Part shown: positions 45,253-53,859 of the stretch, one piece after another
Layout of the letters: the number at the start of each line of letters is the position of its first letter
Numbering within the stretch: the first letter of the stretch is position 1
Assembly: GCF_003609775.1 (NCBI RefSeq)
Contig: NZ_AP018050.1
Location: 496,001-560,000, forward strand
Direction: 5' to 3'
DNA from: Prevotella melaninogenica
GTDB taxonomy: Bacteria > Bacteroidota > Bacteroidia > Bacteroidales > Bacteroidaceae
Length of the DNA stretch: 64,000 nucleotides
Notes under the pieces: generated by a model
Told to the model about the DNA's origin: nothing
The model's input: the letters and a program-made list of their open reading frames with translations, nothing else
The model's database searches: none
Program-made: the position numbers and the translations under genes

Positions 45253-45340
45253 AGCCACTCGGAAGTGGCTAAAACTCTGCAAGAAAGCAGAGCGATGCTT
45301 TTAATACTGCAAAAGTATAAAATTAAAAGGTTAATTCCAA
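45253..45340 (-). promoter_or_regulatory. Promoter and double-hairpin leader of the NYN remnant
   Basis: On the minus strand, TTG (45340-45338) and TACTTTTG (45317-45310) with a 20-nt spacer form a good promoter. The transcript would contain hairpin CTCTGC-TTTCTT-GCAGAG (45292-45275) and then AGCCACT-TCCG-AGTGGCT followed by TTTTTTATTT (45270 to about 45244). That is an intrinsic terminator just before the NYN start codon, so this looks like an attenuator or a ~65-nt small RNA. Confidence 0.6.
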
Positions 45341-45680
45341 GTTTTTTTGAAGTTATTTTTATAGGGTACGATAATTTGTTGAAACAAAGGGTTTAACTTG
45401 TTTACTAACCCAAAGGAAATCTCGTATATGCTCCCTTGGAAAGGATTGGAGGGAAGTTCTCTTTAATAAAATTTTCTCCAATGTTTGTAAGATTGGAAAG
45501 AATTGATGAAGTATGTTTTCTTGCTAATTAGTACATTTGTTCGTTTTCATTATGTGTGTTCTGTCTTTTCTCATTAGTTAAATATCTGTTTGCTCTGTGA
45601 GAAATTAAGGCATAAATCAAAGGCTTTTCTACAAAATTCTTTCCAATGTTTGCAAGATTGGAGAGAATTGTATAGATTTG
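45341..45680 (+). promoter_or_regulatory. Control region of the second Fic gene: promoter and two palindromes
   Basis: TTTG at 45649-45652 and TAGATTTG at 45673-45680 with a 20-nt spacer form the promoter, about 18 bp before the ATG. The palindrome ATTCTTTCCAAT-gtttgcaag-ATTGGAGAGAAT (45636-45668) surrounds the -33 box. A second copy, ATTTTCTCCAAT-gtttgtaag-ATTGGAAAGAAT, is at 45471-45503, about 165 bp upstream. Binding at the first would block RNA polymerase. Confidence 0.72.
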
Positions 45681-45698
45681 CAGTTAAAACCCTAACGT

Positions 45699-47012
45699 AT
45701 GGAAATAGAAAGACCTCCACATATTGATAAGAAAGAATTACTTTCTGTAATGCTTCGCTCTGAAAGTATTCAAATAGGTAATATGATTGATAAAATCAAT
45801 GAGACCTTTGAATATTGGGATTCGGTAAAGTATAAGAAGTGCCCATCAGGTTGCACTCCTCAACAGCTATGGACCTATGTAAAAGCTGCAAGATTAAGAA
45901 GTTCTATAACGATATGGGATAAGTATGGTGTAAGTTTAAGCCTGACGAATTCGATGCAGAAGATATGCCACCAATTTGATATGTATTTGAGTGGTAGTAA
46001 GGGGAATAACTCACCTATCGACGCTAACAACAAGGAGCAGTACTTAGTAAGTTCGTTGATGGAAGAGGCTATCTTCTCAAGCCAAATGGAGGGAGCTACA
46101 ACAACAAGAAAAGTAGCAAAGGAGATGCTTCGTAAGAAGATGACTCCAAGGGATAAGTCCCAGCAGATGATTCATAACAACTATCAGACCATACAATATA
46201 TTGTAGAGCATAAGGACGAACCTTTGACAGAGGAACTATTGTTACAAGTACATCGCCTTATGACTGATAATACGATGGATAATCCCGAAGATGCAGGACA
46301 TTTCAGGGGTAACGATGATGTTGTTGTGGAGAATGGTATCACTCACGAAACGGTACATACTCCTCCTTCTTATAAGGAGATTCCGCAATTCATAACAGAC
46401 CTTTGTGTCTTTTTTAACGACGAGAATCCTCGCCAATTCATACATCCTATTATTCGTGGCATCGTTATCCACTTCATGATTTCATTTGTTCACCCTTTTG
46501 CTGATGGCAATGGGCGAACAGCAAGGGCAATGTTCTTTTGGTATATGTTAAGGCAGGAATACTGGTTGACAGAATATCTGTCGATATCAAGAGTCATAGC
46601 AAAGTCTAAGAAGTCATACGAAAAGGCTTTTCTTTATACTGAGGCTGACGGAATGGATATAGGCTACTTTGTTGCATACAATTTGAAAGTGTTGGAGCAG
46701 TCATTCCAGCAACTACAAGATTACATTACAAGGAAGCATGAAGAGATGAAAGCAGCAAGCCTATTCCTGCGTTTGGGTAACTTCAACGAGCGGCAGGCAC
46801 AGATTATCAAGCTATTTGCTGATGATCCTAATGCGTTAGTAACAATTAAGGATTTGGAGATAAGGTTTGGAGTAAGTCCGACAACAGCAAAGACTGATAT
46901 CATCGGTTTGTTAGAAAAGGAACTTGTTGCTGAAATTCCATTGAACAAAGTCAAAAGAGCCTATGTTAAAGGTAGTAAGCTGGTTGAGTTAGTTGACAAG
47001 TTGACAAGTTGA
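45699..47012 (+). CDS. Fic-domain protein with C-terminal winged helix (437 aa)
   Basis: Catalytic Fic motif HPFADGNGR at about residues 265-273 and a class II inhibitory helix SSQMEG at about 127-132. The C-terminal ~70 residues (LVTIKDLEIRFGVSPTTAKTD, LLEKELVAEIPLNKVKRAYV) form a winged helix-turn-helix. The product should AMPylate a protein target and be relieved of self-inhibition by an unknown signal. It is divergent from the Fic protein at 25058-26164 but has the same layout and the same style of upstream palindrome. Its place between glycan genes suggests insertion; no link to glycan use is apparent. The end of the gene merges with a GACAAGTTGACGAGT repeat. Confidence 0.9.
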   Translation: MEIERPPHIDKKELLSVMLRSESIQIGNMIDKINETFEYWDSVKYKKCPSGCTPQQLWTYVKAARLRSSITIWDKYGVSLSLTNSMQKICHQFDMYLSGSKGNNSPIDANNKEQYLVSSLMEEAIFSSQMEGATTTRKVAKEMLRKKMTPRDKSQQMIHNNYQTIQYIVEHKDEPLTEELLLQVHRLMTDNTMDNPEDAGHFRGNDDVVVENGITHETVHTPPSYKEIPQFITDLCVFFNDENPRQFIHPIIRGIVIHFMISFVHPFADGNGRTARAMFFWYMLRQEYWLTEYLSISRVIAKSKKSYEKAFLYTEADGMDIGYFVAYNLKVLEQSFQQLQDYITRKHEEMKAASLFLRLGNFNERQAQIIKLFADDPNALVTIKDLEIRFGVSPTTAKTDIIGLLEKELVAEIPLNKVKRAYVKGSKLVELVDKLTS

Positions 47013-47175
47013 CGAGTGAACAAGTTATATGTTTCGTAAGCACCTCGTTAACTTGTTAACCATTCAACGATATGTTATAGTAAATTAAAAGATTTGTAGC
47101 ATATTTGCTTGTTATTTGTTATTTTATTACTTTTGAAAAGAAAAATGACTAATCCTAACTAACTATTATCTTACG

Positions 47176-47841
47176 ATGAAGAAATTAAGGTTTATTGTTC
47201 CCATCTTAGCTTGCTGTTTGACAGTACCCTTTTTGTCATTTACTGATGATAAAGATTCATATTTAGTCTTACAAGTCGATACGACTCAAAAGTATGAGGA
47301 GTATAGTTACGTTAACCAAAAGGGTGAGATGGTAGTGCCTTATAAGCGTTACCCACTCTGTTATACTGATACAATCCGTACTATTGGCTTTGTGTTTAAG
47401 TCGGATGTGGGTTGTGTTGCTATCAATACTCAGGGGCAGGAGCTGTTTAGGGTCTACATGGCGGATAATGGTAATGACCGTCCTGTTGATGGGCTTTTCA
47501 GAATCTTAGATGAGAGCGGACAGAAGATGGGCATTGCGAATATGGAAGGCAAGGTTGTTGTCAGTCCGAAGTATGATGCAATCTTCCCATATCATGACGG
47601 TTTGGCAGCTGTGGCAGTGGGGAGTAAGGAAGTGCGACCAGCTGATGACCCAGAACATGAATATACTGTTGGAGGTAAGTGGGGCTTCATAGATAAGCAG
47701 GGCAACGAGGTTGTGCCATTGGAGTATGATAGCATTGCTAACCATCGCCGCGTTGTGAATGGCAAAGCTATGGTGTTGAAAGGGGGAAAGTGGAGCAGCC
47801 TCACCCCCAACCCCTCTCCGAAGGGAGAGGGGCGTGATTAG
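47176..47841 (+). CDS. WG-repeat secreted protein (221 aa), C-terminus formed by a repeat
   Basis: Signal peptide MKKLRFIVPILACCLTVPFLSF. The mature part has WG-type repeats (KMGIANMEGKVVVSPKYDAI and KWGFIDKQGNEVVPLEYDSI), modules of unknown role in envelope proteins. The last 15 residues (SSLTPNPSPKGEGRD) are translated from a REP-like hairpin block at 47799-47832, so the original C-terminus has been replaced or extended by the repeat. Confidence 0.78.
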   Translation: MKKLRFIVPILACCLTVPFLSFTDDKDSYLVLQVDTTQKYEEYSYVNQKGEMVVPYKRYPLCYTDTIRTIGFVFKSDVGCVAINTQGQELFRVYMADNGNDRPVDGLFRILDESGQKMGIANMEGKVVVSPKYDAIFPYHDGLAAVAVGSKEVRPADDPEHEYTVGGKWGFIDKQGNEVVPLEYDSIANHRRVVNGKAMVLKGGKWSSLTPNPSPKGEGRD

Positions 47842-47940
47842 CGTGATACCCCTATCGTTTAGGGAAACCTTTTAGTCATTCTTTAGCAAATTGTTTCCAG
47901 CACTCCCCCTCTCTGTAGGAGAGGGGGGTGGGAGGTGAGG
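47799..47940. repeat. REP-like hairpins, one inside the end of the WG-repeat gene
   Basis: CCCCTCTCC-GAA-GGGAGAGGGG at 47811-47832 with tail CGTGATTAGCGTGATACCCC, then CTCCCCCTCTCTGTAGGAGAGGGGGGTG at about 47904-47931. The first overlaps coding sequence. Confidence 0.75.
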
Positions 47941-48034
47941 ATTTTGAAATATTCTTACAAAAACGAGGATGAATATTGGTAAAAAGGCTAAAAATTAAGC
48001 GATTTTGGTGCTTTTGTAAGTTGTTAGCTATCAA

Positions 48035-48160
48035 GATGTTATAGAGAGGCATTCTAAAAGGTGCTTAGTTAGACTTCAAAAGGGCGTTAGTTAGATGCTT
48101 AAAGGGCATCTTTTGCAAGCTTATTAGGCGTTTATTTGAATGCTATTTATGCCCTTTTGT
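48035..48160. repeat. GCCCTTTT-family repeat
   Basis: Contains AAAAGGTGCTTAGTTAGAC, AAAAGGGCGTTAGTTAGATG, AAAGGGCATCTTTTGCAAGC and TTATTAGGCG, spaced about 22-25 bp. The same ordered modules occur inverted near 26.9 and 59.4 kb. Confidence 0.65.
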
Positions 48161-48210
48161 TTTTTAATGTTTGAATTATATTTACAATACAGCGTGTACG
48201 CATAAGGCGG

Positions 48211-48375
48211 CACGAGCATAAGACCGAATATACATAATGCATATCAGTCATCATGTACATAATGCGCACAAAAGGAAATGCGTATAAGACCGAATATACA
48301 TAATGCATATCAGTCATCATGTACATAATGCACACAAAAAGAAAAATTCGTAAGCCAGAATATACATAATGACTG
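48211..48375. repeat. Tandem repeat, 66-bp period, three copies
   Basis: The block CGAATATACATAATGCATAT, then CAGTCATCATGTACATAATG, recurs with TAAG(A/C)C at 48219, 48285 and 48351, exactly 66 bp apart; the third is partial. Non-coding. Confidence 0.8.
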
Positions 48376-48390
48376 CTCTTTTATCATTTT

Positions 48391-48570
48391 GTTTCTTTGT
48401 TCTTCTGTTACTCTGTCTTTTTTACGAGCAACTTGTTTCTTTGTCCTTCTGTTACTCTGTCTTTTTTACAAGCAACTTGTTTCTTTGTCCTCCTGTTATT
48501 CTGTCTTTTTTACAAGCAATTTGTTTCTTTGTCCTCCTGTTATTCTGTCTTCTTTACAAACAACTTGTCA
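48391..48570 (+). repeat. Tandem repeat, 44-bp period, four copies
   Basis: GTTTCTTTGT begins at 48391, 48435, 48479 and 48523, exactly 44 bp apart. Each unit contains CTGTTA(C/T)TCTGTCTT and TTTACAAGCAACTT, the same core as the minus-strand array near 24.3-24.8 kb. It is followed by CAACTCGTTCACTCGTCAAC. Open frames across it are artefacts. Confidence 0.85.
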
Positions 48571-48789
48571 ACTCGTTCACTCGTCAACGCGTCAACTTGT
48601 TACCCAATTGTTAAAAATATTAAATATTGTATTTGCAACAATGAATATTTGAAAGAATATGTTTATATTTGCTGCCGACTTTATGAAGTAAACGACTCCT
48701 TATTGATAGGACCTAAAAATAAAACCTAACGGTAGACAATAAACAACTATTTAAAAAATAAAACAAAAACCAATTATTTATTACAGATT

Positions 48790-50088
48790 ATGAAGAAAAT
48801 CTTTACTCTACTTTCATTGTGTATGGTCGCAATGACAACTTTCGCTCAGTGGGTTTCAGCTCCTGAGAGTGGAAAGAAGTACTACATCGCTGTTGGTACC
48901 AGCAAGGTCGGTTACATCACAGCCAATGGTGATGGCGAGAAGTTGACAGCTAAGGTAGCTTCTCAGGGTGACGTAGAAAAGCAGGCTTGGACTTGTACAA
49001 AGGGTGAGAACGATATTTGGTCATTCACTCTTTCAGTAGAAGGCGAAACTTGGACAATGTTTACCACAGAGGGTAATCGTCTTGCAGCTGGTACAAATCC
49101 AGGTGAGAACTTCAAGGATTACACTGTTGTAGCTCATGATGACGACCCTTCAGCTGCTTATGGTGCTATCAAGATGATTGCTGGTGAGGGTGCAAACTCT
49201 TACGTAAACATCTATGGTGGTCAGGAGTTAGGAAAAGAATATGGTCCTTGGGCTGATGGCGATAATGGTTCTAAGGTTTACTTTATCGAGGCTTCTGAGG
49301 TAGATATTCCACACTGGAACTATGATTTCACTATCTTCGACAAGAACAACAACGAGTCTCGTTACTTCATCCAGTTCAATAGAGTAGCAGCAAATAACCC
49401 AACATTTGGTCCTACTGGTTTGAATGGTCTTACTGGTAACAAGTTGATTCTCTCTGTAGATAACGATACATTGATCACAGACTCTCTCGTAGAGAACGAC
49501 GTAAACTTCCGTCATAAGGTATGGCACGTAACAAGCTTCGATGCTGCTACCAATCAGATTGTTCTTGTTAACGAGGCTGGTCAGTACATCAAGTACACTG
49601 ATTTAGCAGCAGAGATGCCTGGTGGTAACGATATGTATAAGAAGAACGATGCTGGCGAGTGGGTACGCAACGGTAAGAGCGGTGGTGGTAAGATGACAGG
49701 TGCTTTCATGGCTACTACTGAGCCACAGACTCTTTACATCTTCGACAGCAACAAGGGTAGCGAGGTTTACTCTATCGGTGTAAGCAGCGACAGAACACAA
49801 AGAGAGTTCCTCAACGCATGGGGTAACGTAGGATGGCACCACTTCATGGGTAAGTGGGAGGTTAACGATCCTAACAACGCCCTCAAGTTCATTCCAATCA
49901 CTGATGTATTGACCGACGAGCAGATTGCAGCTATGGACGCAGCTACTGGTATCTCTAACGTTAAGGTACAGGAGAAGCAGGCTGACGGTTATGTTTACAC
50001 CCTCGATGGCCGCATGGTAGCAAAGAGCCTCAATGGTCTTGCTAAGGGCTTGTATATCGTAAATGGTAAGAAGGTTGTTGTGAAGTAA
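48790..50088 (+). CDS. Secreted trefoil/RICIN-like protein with T9SS tail (432 aa)
   Basis: Signal peptide MKKIFTLLSLCMVAMTTFAQ. Two related beta-rich modules follow: about residues 20-170 (SGKKYYIAVGTSKVGYITAN) and 175-385 (ESRYFIQFNRVAANNPTFG). They resemble the RICIN-like N-terminal modules of the neighbouring GH95, GH2 and M60 proteins. The C-terminus (GYVYTLDGRMVAK, LAKGLYIVNGKKVVVK) is a T9SS sorting tail. There is no catalytic motif, so it is probably a surface or released glycan-binding protein. A -7-like TATATTTG lies at 48664-48671. Confidence 0.78.
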   Translation: MKKIFTLLSLCMVAMTTFAQWVSAPESGKKYYIAVGTSKVGYITANGDGEKLTAKVASQGDVEKQAWTCTKGENDIWSFTLSVEGETWTMFTTEGNRLAAGTNPGENFKDYTVVAHDDDPSAAYGAIKMIAGEGANSYVNIYGGQELGKEYGPWADGDNGSKVYFIEASEVDIPHWNYDFTIFDKNNNESRYFIQFNRVAANNPTFGPTGLNGLTGNKLILSVDNDTLITDSLVENDVNFRHKVWHVTSFDAATNQIVLVNEAGQYIKYTDLAAEMPGGNDMYKKNDAGEWVRNGKSGGGKMTGAFMATTEPQTLYIFDSNKGSEVYSIGVSSDRTQREFLNAWGNVGWHHFMGKWEVNDPNNALKFIPITDVLTDEQIAAMDAATGISNVKVQEKQADGYVYTLDGRMVAKSLNGLAKGLYIVNGKKVVVK

Positions 50089-50105
50089 TTCGCAATAAAT
50101 AAATT

Positions 50106-50225
50106 AAGGGGCTGTATCAAAAGCAAGGATGCACATGTGCGTGCGTCCGCCAGCAGGCTAAGGATAGATACACGACACGTGTTTTTCTACAACTTGCCAC
50201 TGACACTATTTTGATACAACCCCTT
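50106..50225. mobile_element. 120-bp MITE-like element with 17-bp inverted ends
   Basis: AAGGGGCTGTATCAAAA at the left and TTTTGATACAACCCCTT at the right are inverted repeats with one mismatch; the interior is 86 bp with no gene. GGGGCTGTATCAAAA-type ends are common on small insertion-related elements in Bacteroidetes. Lying between two genes and ending in a T run, it may also end transcripts. Confidence 0.55.
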
Positions 50226-50286
50226 TTTGTCTTATAATATAAATCTCTATAATTTAAACTATCTCAATATCTTTTCCTTTACTCCT

Positions 50287-53200
50287 ATGAATATCTGTAA
50301 GAGTATTTGTGCTGCTTTCCTCTTGTCTGTCGTAAGTGTCGGACAAGTTTTTGCACAAGGTTACCCTCGCATCAGTACCAATGGCAATGAGCATTGGTAT
50401 TACGTTAAGTATCTTCGTTCTAACAATGTGTTAGAAGAAAAGGGCAATAATGTAAATTGCCGTACTGCTGTTCCACAAGTCATGAGCAGTGACAAACAGT
50501 TGTGGAAGGTAGTTGCTGATGAAGGTTTCGCTACCAATAAGAAATATAAGTTGATAAGCAAGAGCGGTCGTACCCTTTATATCAATGGTACAAACCCTTA
50601 TAGCTCACGCTTTATGGCAGCTACATCGCCAACGGATATCACTTCATTCCATATCTTCCAGAGCATGAATAATAGCTTTGGTATGGGTTCATTAGAGTTG
50701 GCACCAGACTCTACTAACAGTCATGCGATGAACCAAGTGGGTGAGATTAAGGCAGGACAGGAGATTGGATTGTGGGATAAGGGAGATATCAACAACGTGT
50801 TAACCTTTGTCAGCAAGGATGAGATGGTGTTCCCATATTATCTCCCTACGACTTCAACAGCTGCAAATCCTGTTTATTATTACATTCAGTTCCAGACTGG
50901 TAACTGGCTCTTGAGTGCTAAGGGCGAGAAGGCTACCTGCCAGACAGCATCGTTGCATACGGGTAATGTTGACGATATGCTTTGGCGTGTGTCTGAGAAT
51001 AACGGTAAATATGCTTTTGTAAGCAAGAGCGGAAAGATACTTTATATCAACGATTCATACCTCAATGCATCAAAGGAGCGCAGCTCTAAGGATACGCTCT
51101 TTACGATGGTTGAATCAAAGAACGCCTTGGGTGGCTTCGAGATTGGTAAGTCTACCTATGGTCGTAACTTCTTTAATATGTACCAAGGAGCTGGTGAAGG
51201 CAAATATATCAGCTTCTGGGATTTAGGCGATGGTGGTAATGTGGTTCGCTTTGTGCCAGCAGAAGAGTTGGTGCCAGTAACAGGTATTGCTACATTCAAC
51301 CCAGCCAACAAATATACGCTTTGGTACACAAAGCCTGCAACGAACTGGATGACCTCTTGTCTTCCTATCGGTAACGGTCAGTTTGGTGCCACTTTGATGG
51401 GCGATGTTGCCATTGACGACGTACAGTTTAACGATAAGACCCTTTGGAGTGGTAAGCTCGGTGGTCTGACAAGTACTTCTGCTTATGGCTATTACCTTAA
51501 CTTTGGTAATCTTTATATTCGTAGTCGTGGTATGACAACGGTGACAGACTATGTTCGTTACCTTGATATCAACGATGCCGTAGCAGGTGTGAAATACACG
51601 ATGGATGGCGTAGAGTACGATCGTACTTACTTCGCAAGCAATCCTGACAGTTGTGTGGTAGTTCGTTACACAGCCTCACAGAATGGTAAAATCAATACAA
51701 CACTTACGTTGAGAAATCAGAACGGACGTAACGTAAGTTATACCGTTGATAATAACAATCAGGCAACAATCACCTTCGATGGTCAGGTAGGTCGTCAGAA
51801 TGATTATGGTGCAACAACACCAGAGAGCTATTATTGTGCAGCGCGCATCGTGACAGATGGCGGTACAATCACTAAGAACGCAAAAGGCATTATTGAGGTG
51901 AATGGGGCTAACAGCATGACTGTTTACCTCCGTGGTTTGACCGACTTCGACCCAGAAGCACCAGAGTATGTGTCTGGAGCTAACCGCCTTCCAGCTCGTG
52001 CAACAGCAACTGTTAATGGCGCACAGACAAAGGGTTACGATGCATTGTTTGCAGCACATAAGACCGATTATAAGTCACTCTTCGAGCGTTGTCAGCTCAC
52101 CCTCGGTGACATTAAGAATAATATTCCAACCCCACAGCTCATCAGCAACTATCGTAACAACCAGCATGACAACCTCTTCTTAGAGGAACTCTACTTCAAT
52201 TATGGTCGTTACCTCCTTATCAGTTCAAGCCGTGGCGTATCGCTCCCAGCTAACTTGCAGGGTATTTGGAACGACAACAACACCCCAGCATGGCACGCTG
52301 ATATCCATGCGAACATCAACGTACAGATGAACTATTGGCCTGCTGAGCCAACCAACCTCTCTGAACTTCACCGCCCATTCCTCGACTATATCTATCGTGA
52401 GGCGTGTGTGAAGCCTACATGGCGTCGCTTTGCACAGGACATGGGTCACGTGAATACAGGTTGGACTTTGCCAACAGAGAATAACATCTATGGCTCTGGT
52501 ACTACCTTTGCCAATACCTATACCGTTGCTAATGCGTGGTATTGCCAGCACTTGTGGCAGCACTACACCTACACAATGGATAAGGACTTCCTTCGCACAA
52601 AGGCGTTCCCTGCAATGAAGTCGGCTGTTGAGTATTGGTTTAAGAAGCTCGTGAAGGCTGCTGATGGCACCTATGAGTGTCCTAATGAGTGGTCGCCAGA
52701 GCACGGACCAACAGAGAATGCTACTGCACACAGCCAGCAGTTGGTTTGGGACTTGTTCAATAACACACGCAAGGCAATCGATATCCTCGGTAATGACGTA
52801 GTGTCAAAGACATTCCGTGATGAGCTTGCAAAGTATTTTGAAAAGCTCGATAATGGTTGTCATACAGAGGTTAATCCAGCCGATGGCAAGACTTATCTCC
52901 GTGAGTGGAAGTACTCTTCACAGTTTAATAATCCAAGCAAGATTGGTGTAAACGAGTATAAGGCACATCGCCACATCTCACATCTTATGGGTCTTTATCC
53001 TTGCACACAGATCAATGAAGACGTTGATAACACAGTCTTTGAGGCTGCACGTGCTTCTCTGATTGCCCGTGGCGATGGTCACGGAACAGGTTGGTCGCTC
53101 GGTCATAAGATTAATCTCAATGCCCGTGCTTACGAAGGTCAGCACTGTCATAACCTTATCAAACGAGCTTTGCAGCAGACTTGGGACACTGGAACTAACG

Positions 53201-53778
53201 AGGCAGCGGGTGGTATCTATGAGAACCTTTGGGACGCTCATGCACCTTATCAGATTGATGGTAACTTCGGTTATACAGCGGGTGTAGCAGAGATGTTGCT
53301 CCAGAGTCATAATGATAAACTCGTTATCCTCCCAGCCTTGCCAACAATGTTCTGGCAGAAGGGTTCTGTAAAGGGCTTGAAGGCAGTGGGCAACTTCACT
53401 GTTGACATCGATTGGGATGCAACGAAGGCTACGAAGGTACAGATTGTTTCAAACATGGGTACCACTTGTGTGGTGAAGTATGCAGGTGTTGCAAAGGACT
53501 ATAAGGTGACAACTACAGACGGCAATGCCGTGGCTGCGACACGCATCAGCGATGACGAAATCAGCTTCCCAACAGTGAAAGGCAGTGCATACCTTCTTGT
53601 TCCTAACACCGCAAACGCTATCTCAACTGTTCAGAGCAGTCAGGACGGAAAGGTTGTTTCGGTAGACTACTACAGCCTTGACGGTACAAAGGCAAGCTCA
53701 TCACAGAAGCGTGGTGTACGTATCAAGCAGATGAAGTATAGCAACGGTGCAACAAGTACTAAAAAAGTAATCAATTAA
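50287..53778 (+). CDS. GH95 alpha-L-fucosidase with two N-terminal trefoil-like modules
   Basis: About 1163 aa from the internal Met that gives the signal peptide MNICKSICAAFLLSVVSVGQVFAQ; an upstream Met gives a poor one. Two RICIN-like modules come first (HWYYVKYLRSNNVLEEKG; YYIQFQTGNWLLSAKGEK). The GH95 domain starts near residue 350 (WYTKPATNWMTSCLPIGNGQ) and includes INVQMNYWPAEPTNLSE, EWSPEHGPTENATAHSQQ and DGHGTGWSLGHKINL, the conserved stretches of inverting 1,2-alpha-L-fucosidases. These remove terminal fucose from H-type and other fucosylated glycans. The C-terminus has a divergent sorting-type tail. It should act outside the cell with the GH2 enzyme encoded next. Confidence 0.92.
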   Translation: MNICKSICAAFLLSVVSVGQVFAQGYPRISTNGNEHWYYVKYLRSNNVLEEKGNNVNCRTAVPQVMSSDKQLWKVVADEGFATNKKYKLISKSGRTLYINGTNPYSSRFMAATSPTDITSFHIFQSMNNSFGMGSLELAPDSTNSHAMNQVGEIKAGQEIGLWDKGDINNVLTFVSKDEMVFPYYLPTTSTAANPVYYYIQFQTGNWLLSAKGEKATCQTASLHTGNVDDMLWRVSENNGKYAFVSKSGKILYINDSYLNASKERSSKDTLFTMVESKNALGGFEIGKSTYGRNFFNMYQGAGEGKYISFWDLGDGGNVVRFVPAEELVPVTGIATFNPANKYTLWYTKPATNWMTSCLPIGNGQFGATLMGDVAIDDVQFNDKTLWSGKLGGLTSTSAYGYYLNFGNLYIRSRGMTTVTDYVRYLDINDAVAGVKYTMDGVEYDRTYFASNPDSCVVVRYTASQNGKINTTLTLRNQNGRNVSYTVDNNNQATITFDGQVGRQNDYGATTPESYYCAARIVTDGGTITKNAKGIIEVNGANSMTVYLRGLTDFDPEAPEYVSGANRLPARATATVNGAQTKGYDALFAAHKTDYKSLFERCQLTLGDIKNNIPTPQLISNYRNNQHDNLFLEELYFNYGRYLLISSSRGVSLPANLQGIWNDNNTPAWHADIHANINVQMNYWPAEPTNLSELHRPFLDYIYREACVKPTWRRFAQDMGHVNTGWTLPTENNIYGSGTTFANTYTVANAWYCQHLWQHYTYTMDKDFLRTKAFPAMKSAVEYWFKKLVKAADGTYECPNEWSPEHGPTENATAHSQQLVWDLFNNTRKAIDILGNDVVSKTFRDELAKYFEKLDNGCHTEVNPADGKTYLREWKYSSQFNNPSKIGVNEYKAHRHISHLMGLYPCTQINEDVDNTVFEAARASLIARGDGHGTGWSLGHKINLNARAYEGQHCHNLIKRALQQTWDTGTNEAAGGIYENLWDAHAPYQIDGNFGYTAGVAEMLLQSHNDKLVILPALPTMFWQKGSVKGLKAVGNFTVDIDWDATKATKVQIVSNMGTTCVVKYAGVAKDYKVTTTDGNAVAATRISDDEISFPTVKGSAYLLVPNTANAISTVQSSQDGKVVSVDYYSLDGTKASSSQKRGVRIKQMKYSNGATSTKKVIN

Positions 53779-53859
53779 TTACGTTATATATTTAACCCAC
53801 ACTTCGACTTTGGTTGAGGTGTGGGTTCAACTCAGCATAAATATTTATCTCTCAATTAT

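Noticed and set aside
45253-45292. Two adjacent hairpins read as part of a tRNA
   Set aside because: No acceptor stem or T-loop sequence is present. One hairpin with a T run on the minus strand is an intrinsic terminator.
48391-48570. Possible CRISPR array from exact 44-bp period
   Set aside because: Units are identical along their full length, so there are no spacers.
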